A DNA stretch of 10,838 nt, from positions 1 to 10,838 of the forward strand of contig JAEDKS010000077.1 of the NCBI GenBank assembly GCA_016295665.1, in the 5' to 3' direction. Shown here piece after piece: positions 5,495 through 10,838 of the stretch (positions are counted from its first letter, which is position 1; every line of letters begins with the position of its first letter). A program made the position numbers and the translations under genes. Under the pieces are notes generated by a model. That model saw only the letters and a program-made list of their open reading frames with translations, made no database searches and was not told where the DNA came from. The stretch is from Clostridia bacterium. Lineage in GTDB: Bacteria; Bacillota; Clostridia; Christensenellales; Aristaeellaceae.

Positions 5495-6523
5495 TCAGTC
5501 CCACGCCACCCGCTTCACATCATCCATGCTGCGCTCCATCGCCTCGGTGACGGAGCGCTTTTCCTTTGGGCTCAGGACCCGGAAGGGCTGGAAGGTCACC
5601 CGGCTGCCCTTGCGCTGCCATCGGCCCGCCACCTGACCCCGCAGCAGCATGGCGGGATGAACGATGCCCGCCAGGCTGAAGATGCCCCGCAGGTGCTCCG
5701 CGTCCAGAAACACGCCGTCCAGCTTCTGGTAGCTCAGCAGCAGCTGATCGAACCCGGCGAGCAGCACGCATGCCGGCGCGTCCGGCACGTCGCCCGGCAG
5801 GTCGCCCAGAAAGAAGCAGCGCCCGCCGTCCACCTGCACCTCCCGGGCCCCGAGGCGCTCCATCCGCTGCCGCAGCTCCGTCTGGGGCCAGGCGAAGAAG
5901 TAGGACGCGTCCCGCAGGGTTGCCGGGCCCGCGTGGAACATATAGCGCCGCAGCAGCTCCTGCCGGGCGTCGTCCTCCGGCAGGGGCGTAAAGGGCGGAC
6001 AGGGCATGAAGGCCTTCTTCTCCTGCAGGCGGTGGTTCAGCAGCCCCCGCTGACACAGGTCGCGAAGCCCGCCGCCCCAGGGGTCAAAGAACGCATCCGC
6101 CTCCTTTTCTGTCATGCCCTCGGCGGCGCAGGCCTCCTTCAGGCCGGCGCGGGTGTCGTTGCCCTGCGCCACCTGCGCCAGCACCGTTTCGCAGAAGCGC
6201 CGGTAGCGCTCCGGCGCAATCAGCAGCGCACCGGTGCGCCAGTGGTGAAACCCGTCCTCCGCGATGGTCTGCCGCCCGTCATGGCTCAGAAACAGGGGCA
6301 GATCGCTCTCCGCGAACAGGTGCACCGTGCCCCGGAGCGTCCAGTTCTTCACCAGCCCCTCCGGCGAGAAGGGCTGCCCGGTGCGGATGCGCAGCGCATG
6401 CAGCGCGCAGGACAGAAACTGGCACTGCAGCCCGCACAGGTCGCGGACAACGGTGAGGGCCTCCGCCGGCGCGGTCAGATGCTGGCGGTGGATGCGAAGG
6501 GCACGAAGCTCCTGAAGGGTCAC
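5495..6523 (-). CDS. Winged-helix DNA-binding protein, AlkZ/YcaQ-like DNA glycosylase (HTH_42)
   Basis: A 342-residue HTH_42 family protein. The best-studied members, AlkZ and E. coli YcaQ, are DNA glycosylases that unhook interstrand crosslinks and remove alkylated bases. Three tandem winged helices form the fold. Seen here: GLQCQF (31-36), matching the catalytic Q-x-Q motif of AlkZ in position; TLRGTVHLF (62-70), a conserved core; and in the C-terminal third FDQLLLSYQ and GIVHPAMLLRGQVAGRW. The frame is open to 6589, but a consensus promoter occupies 6555-6583. GGAGGT (6536-6531) lies 7 bases before a GTG at 6523, so I start at that GTG. It is convergent with the metallophosphoesterase gene (2-base gap). 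The family call is firm, but crosslink activity is inferred from family members. No terminator of its own was found. Confidence 0.87.
   Translation of the reverse strand: MTLQELRALRIHRQHLTAPAEALTVVRDLCGLQCQFLSCALHALRIRTGQPFSPEGLVKNWTLRGTVHLFAESDLPLFLSHDGRQTIAEDGFHHWRTGALLIAPERYRRFCETVLAQVAQGNDTRAGLKEACAAEGMTEKEADAFFDPWGGGLRDLCQRGLLNHRLQEKKAFMPCPPFTPLPEDDARQELLRRYMFHAGPATLRDASYFFAWPQTELRQRMERLGAREVQVDGGRCFFLGDLPGDVPDAPACVLLAGFDQLLLSYQKLDGVFLDAEHLRGIFSLAGIVHPAMLLRGQVAGRWQRKGSRVTFQPFRVLSPKEKRSVTEAMERSMDDVKRVAWD
5531..5562 (+). terminator. Probable terminator of the metallophosphoesterase transcript, inside the convergent gene
   Basis: The hairpin has arms GCGCTCC (5531-5537) and GGAGCGC (5552-5558). 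An A-C mismatch follows, then an inner TCGC/GTGA stem with loop CTCG. It is followed by TTTT (5559-5562). It lies about 40 bases past the metallophosphoesterase stop and within the final codons of the AlkZ-like gene on the other strand. The T-run is short, so efficiency is uncertain. Confidence 0.6.
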
Positions 6524-6530
6524 GGAACTC

Positions 6531-6536
6531 ACCTCC
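6531..6536 (-). promoter_or_regulatory. Shine-Dalgarno site fixing the GTG start of the AlkZ-like gene
   Basis: GGAGGT with a 7-base spacing to GTG 6523. The ATG at 6538 overlaps this site, and the ATGs at 6550 and 6589 lie at or upstream of the predicted transcription start, so none of them is a credible start. Confidence 0.75.
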
Positions 6537-6554
6537 ATGGCATGGGTCATGCTG

Positions 6555-6583
6555 ATTGTACCATGCCCGGCGCGGTTTGTCAA
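6555..6583 (-). promoter_or_regulatory. Sigma-A promoter of the AlkZ-like gene
   Basis: TTGACA at 6583-6578, a 17-base spacer, and TACAAT at 6560-6555 (one mismatch to consensus), with transcription from about 6549. The stop codon TGA (6582-6580) of the upstream kinase-like gene is part of the -35 hexamer. Confidence 0.88.
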
Positions 6584-7116
6584 GAACATTCGTTCTCTTT
6601 TAGGAGCCCTTCAGGCACCCAGTCCACCGCATACTCCCCGTCGATCAGCAGCAGGTCACAGCGATGGCACCGCGCCAAGCAGCTCCGGTTGTCCTCCAGC
6701 ACACCCTCCATGGTGCATCCGCTGTCGTCCAGGCGCTTCTCCACCACGCTGGCCCAGCCCCGGATGTCCGCGAAGTGATGCCGGATGTAGTCCTCCGTCA
6801 TGACCAGAAAGCGGCAGCGGATCTGCGCCAGCTCCTCGGGGCGGAAGCCGTCCCGCCAGGCGGGCGGGATGTACACACCCTCGACGATCAGATCCTGCCC
6901 GTTCTCCAGCGCCGTGCGGATCATCTCCCGGACGATGGGCCAGAGCAGCCCCGTCAGCGCCTCGTCGTCCTCCGGCATGAGGGCGGTGAAGCCGCTGCGG
7001 ATCAGCCCCATCTTCAGCAGATCAAGGGACAGACAGGAAAAGCCGGTTCGCTCCACCAGTCGCCGGGCCAGCAGCGTCTTGCCGGTGTGGGACGTGCCGC
7101 CAATGAGCAGAATCAT
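6580..7116 (-). CDS. Small P-loop ATPase / kinase-like protein of unknown substrate
   Basis: A 178-residue cytoplasmic P-loop NTPase. Walker A is GGTSHTGKT (6-14), right after the first beta strand MILLI. LSLDLLKMG (29-37) could be the nucleoside-kinase-like DxxK region. DLIVEGVYIPP (75-85) and FLVMTEDY (103-110) are further core strands. The size and layout resemble small P-loop kinases (2-phosphoglycerate kinase-like, zeta-toxin or AAA_33 type), but no substrate motif settles which. The upstream TTG at 7140 is possible, but GAGGTG (7129-7124) lies 7 bases before the ATG at 7116, the better start. It begins 23 bases after the terminator of the large secreted-protein gene, with no clear promoter between. 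It may depend on readthrough or a promoter inside the preceding gene. No antitoxin-like partner is seen next to it. Confidence 0.8.
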   Translation of the reverse strand: MILLIGGTSHTGKTLLARRLVERTGFSCLSLDLLKMGLIRSGFTALMPEDDEALTGLLWPIVREMIRTALENGQDLIVEGVYIPPAWRDGFRPEELAQIRCRFLVMTEDYIRHHFADIRGWASVVEKRLDDSGCTMEGVLEDNRSCLARCHRCDLLLIDGEYAVDWVPEGLLKENECS

Positions 7117-7138
7117 CTCAGGACACCTCTCCTTCGTC

Positions 7139-7175
7139 AAAAAAGGGGGGCCGTCCCGCTCCCGGGACAGCCCCC
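7139..7175 (-). terminator. Intrinsic terminator after the large secreted-protein gene
   Basis: A 12-bp GC-rich stem (arms 7175-7164 and 7157-7146, one G-U pair) with a 6-base loop is followed on the minus strand by a C and a run of six T (7144-7139). It begins about 8 bases after the TAA at 7185-7183. This is a textbook rho-independent terminator. Confidence 0.93.
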
Positions 7176-7182
7176 GCTTCCG

Positions 7183-10100
7183 TTATTTCGTTTCCTCCCC
7201 GGTCTCCGGCGCACGGATGCACCAGACCGTCATGGTCTCCGTCATGGGGATCATCTGATAGCGGTGGGCGTACATCATCGTGGCGAAGGGGGCCTTTTCC
7301 GCTTCGTCAGGCATGTAGGGCTCCACCAGAACCGGCTCCACCTCCAGCAGCGTCCCGTCCTCGCGCTGTGCCGCCAGGGTGAAGGACGCTCCAAAGGTTT
7401 CCTCGTCGTAGAGGTCGATGCGCTCCAGCAGCTCCGCCACCGGCTCCATGTCCACCATCACCGTCAGGCTCGGCAGCAGGGCGGTGATGTCCACGGCCTC
7501 CCGGCCCAGCAGCAGGCTCACCCGCACCGTCCAGCCGTCCGTCACCGGGCGCAGGGTACTGATGACCTCCGGCACCTCCGTCACGGGCTCGATCTCCAGA
7601 CAGATGGTGGCGCCGGTCTGGCTGTACTTGTGGTCGGTGATGACCTGCAGCACCGCCTCGGAGAACAGGTCCTCCATGGTCACCATCAGCGCCGCGTCCT
7701 TGCAGTTCAGGCTCAGGGCGTCCACGCCCCGGCGGTTCATCATGCCCAGATTGGCGTAGTTGAAGCGCATGCTCCGGCCCGTCCACTTCAGGCTGCCGTC
7801 GGGGTTGGTGGCGTAGCCCTTGTCCCGGTTCAGCTCCGGCTCGGTGCGGATGCGCAGCAGCACCTGATCCTCCTCCTGGTTCCACACCAGGGAGGGGCTG
7901 AAGTAGCGGGTGGTGTTGTCCTCGGTGCTGCGCACGGGCTGCCCGTACTCCATGCCGCTGATGGTCAGGGTATCGGAGGTGTTCAGCTTCACGGACACCT
8001 TGCGCCCGTTGGCCCGGACGATCTCCTGCACCACGGGGCGGAAGATCTCGTAGTAGCCCCAGTTGGTGTTGGAGGGCAGGATGGTGAACACCGGATCGTC
8101 GTCACGAATGACCAGCTCGTAGTAGTCCGCCGCCGTCAGGCCGTCGGTCAGGAAGCGGTAGTTGCCCACCTCCTCGCCCTCGGCGCGGGTCAGCAGACCG
8201 GTCACCGCGTCACCGGGCAGCAGCTTCGCCTCGTCCACGGTGTAGGGGAACACCTCGGGGTCAGGCTCGCCCGGGTACTTCTCCTGGTTCGGCTCCGGGA
8301 TGATGTGGAGCCGGATGCGCTCGATGGCGAAGGGAATCTCGTAGGTGCCGGGCAGGTAGAGAGGGCTGGTCTCCGGAATCGTGACCCGCATGGTGTACTC
8401 GCCCACCTGCACCGGCTTATCCTCCCAGTTCAGATGCCGCCCCGTGTAGGTCACGGTGGCATCCGCAGGAATCGACAGGGGATTGACATAGGACTTGCCC
8501 GTGTAGGGCACCGTCGCGGTCTCGCACTGATCCGTGGGGTAGGGGACGCGATGGAGATGCGTCACCTGCCCGGAGAACTGGAAGCCATCGTCGGTTTCCG
8601 CCGTCAGCGCCGCGTCCGCCATGGAGGAGGCGTACACCCGGAAGGTGAAGGTCTGCCCGGGCGTCAGCTCCGTCAGGCGCACCTCGCCATTCACCGCGGG
8701 AATCCGCAGCGCGCTTTCGTCCCAGGCATCGGGGGTGTCCGAGCCGTCCAGGCGAAGCTGGATTCCGCTGCTCGCCGCGCCCTCGCAGGTGAAGGTGATC
8801 CGCACGGTGCCGTCCGCCTCGTCCACGCACTGCACGTTTTCTATCGTCAAGCCGGTGGTCACGTCCGCCCTGCCGCCGGTGATGACAGCGGTGTAGACCT
8901 GCTCACCGTCCGTCGCCGCCACGTCGGTGCCCGTCAGGTCACCAAGGCCCCACAGGTGCAGCGTGCCGTCCTCAAAGGTGGTGAACTGATACAGCGCGTC
9001 GCCCAGCCGCAGCTCCACCGCCGTGTCCGCCGCAGGCCTGCCCTCGGCATCCGTCAGTGTCAGGCACAGGAAATCGCCATCCTCCGGTTCGGGCAGCACC
9101 CGCACATTCCCCTTCAGCGTGATCCCGCTCAGGTCGCTCTGGCAGAGCGTCGTGCGTCCGGAGACGACCTCCAGCGCCGCCGCGCTCCCCTCCGTCAGCG
9201 TCAGGGCGTTCCCACCCTCAGGCGCCTCCAGCAGGTTATCACCCGTCAGCGCGGCCTTCAGCGCCGCGTCCGTCAGGGCGATGGTGCCCTGCAACTTCAG
9301 GCCGTCCAGCGTGCCCTCCGCGTCCGCGCCGGTCACCGTGACGCTGCCCGCGCCCTCGCCGGTCAGCAGGAAGCCCTGCTCCCCGCCCAGCTCCAGCGCC
9401 GGATTCCCTGTCACCTCGTAGGCGTGGTGCAGGGTGGTAACCTCCAGCACGCCCTCCGCCGCCTGTATCCGGTACAGCTGCCCGTCCGAAAGCGCCGGGA
9501 GCAGCAGCGCGCCGTCCGGCGTGCGCAGCAGGGGCGCGGCGATGCCATCCAGCGTCAGCGCGGCAGCCTCCGCCACACCTTCCGCCGTCTGCTTCTCATA
9601 GCCCGCAGGCACCGCGTCCAGGGTCACGGTGCCGCTCACGAACACCGCGCCGGTCACATCGCCGGTCACACGCAGCGGCTGCTCCGCAATCACGCGGGCG
9701 TTCGTCGCCCCGGTCAGGGTGCTTTCGCCCCGCACGATCAGCGTGTAGGGCACCGAAGCCTGCAGCGTCCCCGCCGCACCGGTCACGTTCTCCAGAATCA
9801 CCGTCACGTTCTCCGCGTCAATGGACAGGAACGTGCGGGTCATATCGCCCTTCATCAGGTAGGTGTAGCCCGCCCGGGCGGTCAGCTGCTGGCCGTCCTC
9901 CACCGCCACCGGCTCCTCCGGGGGCAGGGTCGCGGTCTGCGCCACCTGCAGCGTGCCGTCCTGCGGCGCCGCCGTCCATGTCATGCCCTCGGCGGGGGCG
10001 GGGAGCCACAGATGGAACACGTCCGAGGCATCGAGCGATGCGTCATAGGCGATGCCGCCGACGGTGACGCGCTCGCAGCCCTGTGCCTCGAAGGGGAAGC

Positions 10101-10838
10101 GGGTCAGGCCGTTCAGCTCCTCAAAGCTGCCGTCCACGCTGCCGCTCTCCACGGTGACCGCCGCGCCGGACACGGCGCCCAGGGTCAGATGGCCCGCGCC
10201 GGTCAGCGTTACGGTCGTGTCCGCGCCCGCCGTCAGGGTGCCAATCTCATTCCGCTCCGCCGTGCTGATGGCGGCGTACACGCCGCTGCCCAGGGTCAGG
10301 TTGTCCGCCTTCGCGCCCTGGAAGTGCAGGATCACCATCCGGCCGTCCTTCACCGTGACGCTGCCCGCCCGGTCGGCGCCGCCCAGAAGGGTGTAGCTGC
10401 CGCTGCGCCAGATGACCGCGTCCGCCACGCTCAGGTCGATGGGGATGGAGCGCACGGAATAGGTCATGATGCCCAGTCCCTCCACCTGATTCAGCAGCCA
10501 CTCGCCCGCCGCGCACAGGGGCACCTCCAGCCCGTGGACATCCAGGCCGATATGCTCACAGCCCGGCACGGCGCAATCGGGCGCCTGCTCACAATCCAGC
10601 GTCAGGTGGTCACATTGGGTTTCGTCCCAGGGCTCGGGGGTGGGCTCTGCCGTCGGTTCCGCTGTCAGCTCGGCGGTGGGCTCCGCTGTCGGTTCTGCTG
10701 TCGGCTCGGCGGTGGGCTCCGCTGTCGGTTCTGCCGTTGGCTCGGCGGTGGGCTCCGCTGTCGGTGCCGCCGTCGGCTCGGTAGTGGGCTCCGCCGTCTT
10801 GTCAGCCGGGGCCACCTGCGTCAGCACCAGCACGCCGT
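7183..10838 (-). CDS. Large secreted multidomain protein: TAEP linker, Cys motif, beta-rich repeats, Fn3-like and MBG-like domains; N-terminus outside window
   Basis: About 1,217 residues are visible and the gene runs off the right edge. The first residues (GVLVLTQVAPADK) look like the end of a signal-peptide core. Next, in order: a TAEP linker of 14 four-residue units; a five-cysteine motif (10513-10614); a long Thr/Val/Gly-rich, beta-helix-like stretch (about 9110-10500); a probable Ig-like domain (about 8860-9110); a fibronectin III-like domain (about 8555-8850); and two MBG/YDG-type domains. The first MBG-type domain begins PYTGKSYVNP (about 8320-8510). The second contains PGEPDPEV and GDAVTGLLTRAEGEEVGNY (about 8075-8315). 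A C-terminal region of about 290 residues is unrecognised. There is no LPXTG sorting signal, C-terminal transmembrane helix or S-layer repeat at the end (...APETGEETK). It is probably an extracellular structural or adhesive protein, released or held by its missing N-terminal part. Function not assigned. Confidence 0.88.
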   Translation of the reverse strand, partial: GVLVLTQVAPADKTAEPTTEPTAAPTAEPTAEPTAEPTAEPTAEPTAEPTAEPTAELTAEPTAEPTPEPWDETQCDHLTLDCEQAPDCAVPGCEHIGLDVHGLEVPLCAAGEWLLNQVEGLGIMTYSVRSIPIDLSVADAVIWRSGSYTLLGGADRAGSVTVKDGRMVILHFQGAKADNLTLGSGVYAAISTAERNEIGTLTAGADTTVTLTGAGHLTLGAVSGAAVTVESGSVDGSFEELNGLTRFPFEAQGCERVTVGGIAYDASLDASDVFHLWLPAPAEGMTWTAAPQDGTLQVAQTATLPPEEPVAVEDGQQLTARAGYTYLMKGDMTRTFLSIDAENVTVILENVTGAAGTLQASVPYTLIVRGESTLTGATNARVIAEQPLRVTGDVTGAVFVSGTVTLDAVPAGYEKQTAEGVAEAAALTLDGIAAPLLRTPDGALLLPALSDGQLYRIQAAEGVLEVTTLHHAYEVTGNPALELGGEQGFLLTGEGAGSVTVTGADAEGTLDGLKLQGTIALTDAALKAALTGDNLLEAPEGGNALTLTEGSAAALEVVSGRTTLCQSDLSGITLKGNVRVLPEPEDGDFLCLTLTDAEGRPAADTAVELRLGDALYQFTTFEDGTLHLWGLGDLTGTDVAATDGEQVYTAVITGGRADVTTGLTIENVQCVDEADGTVRITFTCEGAASSGIQLRLDGSDTPDAWDESALRIPAVNGEVRLTELTPGQTFTFRVYASSMADAALTAETDDGFQFSGQVTHLHRVPYPTDQCETATVPYTGKSYVNPLSIPADATVTYTGRHLNWEDKPVQVGEYTMRVTIPETSPLYLPGTYEIPFAIERIRLHIIPEPNQEKYPGEPDPEVFPYTVDEAKLLPGDAVTGLLTRAEGEEVGNYRFLTDGLTAADYYELVIRDDDPVFTILPSNTNWGYYEIFRPVVQEIVRANGRKVSVKLNTSDTLTISGMEYGQPVRSTEDNTTRYFSPSLVWNQEEDQVLLRIRTEPELNRDKGYATNPDGSLKWTGRSMRFNYANLGMMNRRGVDALSLNCKDAALMVTMEDLFSEAVLQVITDHKYSQTGATICLEIEPVTEVPEVISTLRPVTDGWTVRVSLLLGREAVDITALLPSLTVMVDMEPVAELLERIDLYDEETFGASFTLAAQREDGTLLEVEPVLVEPYMPDEAEKAPFATMMYAHRYQMIPMTETMTVWCIRAPETGEETK
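10513..10614 (-). other. Five-cysteine motif C-x6-C-x5-C-x4-C-x14-C with His residues
   Basis: Directly after the TAEP linker the protein has CDHLTLDC, then DCAVPGCEHIGLD, then HGLEVPLC. Five cysteines and three histidines fall within 34 residues, whereas the rest of the protein has few cysteines. It may be a small disulfide-bonded or metal-binding knot. I do not recognise it as a named domain. Confidence 0.6.
10630..10798 (-). repeat. Tandem 12-bp (TAEP) repeat with 36-bp higher-order period
   Basis: Fourteen 12-base units encode TAEP variants (TTEP, TAAP, TAEL and TPEP occur once each). On the plus strand the units cycle through three types (ggctcggcggtg, ggctccgctgtc, ggttctgctgtc), giving a 36-base super-repeat of four full cycles plus two units. 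This pattern shows amplification in 36-base steps. The encoded segment is a Pro/Thr/Glu-rich extended linker, typical of Gram-positive surface proteins. Confidence 0.92.

Noticed and set aside
4698..5504. 268-codon minus-strand ORF opposite the metallophosphoesterase
   Set aside because: The plus strand encodes a full set of phosphoesterase motifs with a promoter and ribosome site. This ORF is its shadow and overlaps the divergent promoters.
5657..6778. 373-codon plus-strand ORF spanning the AlkZ-like and kinase-like genes
   Set aside because: It runs antisense across two recognisable genes and a promoter, has no ribosome site of note, and has low-complexity composition.
6580..7116. Zeta-type toxin of a toxin-antitoxin pair
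   Set aside because: There is a Walker A motif but no small antitoxin gene beside it, and the size fits many P-loop kinases. The evidence is insufficient.
10630..10798. Regular short repeats as a CRISPR array
   Set aside because: Units are 12 bases with no unique spacers and encode an in-frame TAEP linker.
7183..10833. Full-length start of the large protein at the GTG at 10833
   Set aside because: The reading frame continues past the window edge, and the first residues look like the middle of a signal peptide, so the true start is outside.

Overview
The window is a GC-rich, gene-dense piece of chromosome. It most likely comes from a high-GC member of the Clostridia (Firmicutes). The evidence is AGGAGG-type ribosome binding sites, near-consensus sigma-A promoters with exact 17-base spacers, a LoaP-type NusG paralog next to a LytR-CpsA-Psr (LCP) gene, and a very large secreted protein with a TAEP linker and MBG-like domains. 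I cannot name a genus with confidence.

Layout, left to right. (1) 1-1932, minus strand: a cell-envelope polymer locus. A perfect TTGACA-17-TATAAT promoter drives a leader of about 264 bases with hairpins and a G10 tract. It is followed by an N-terminally extended LoaP/NusG-like antiterminator, which overlaps (ATGA) an LCP-family gene that runs off the left edge. (2) 2027-4701, minus strand: a two-gene operon with its own promoter, a PAT-like GNAT acetyltransferase then a cytoplasmic GH31 glycosidase, closed by a strong hairpin. (3) 4741-5562, plus strand: a small metallophosphoesterase, divergent from the GNAT and with its own promoter. Its apparent terminator lies inside the 3' end of the next gene. 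(4) 5495-6583, minus strand: an AlkZ/YcaQ-like winged-helix DNA glycosylase with a consensus promoter. (5) 6580-7116, minus strand: a small P-loop kinase-like protein of unknown substrate. (6) 7139-10838, minus strand: a large secreted multidomain protein, N-terminus outside the window, ended by a textbook intrinsic terminator.

How the genes fit together. The LoaP homolog and LCP protein form a coherent unit: processive antitermination of a long polysaccharide operon plus a ligase that attaches the polymer to the wall. The operon presumably continues to the left. GNAT and GH31 are co-transcribed, but no shared substrate is evident. The remaining genes look like independent housekeeping or accessory functions.

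The least ordinary part is the LoaP gene and its leader. It combines a 170-residue extension carrying an acidic module duplicated with only synonymous differences, mutually exclusive leader hairpins, a G10 homopolymer, and a short upstream ORF whose stop overlaps the start codon. No CRISPR array, tRNA, rRNA or insertion sequence was seen.
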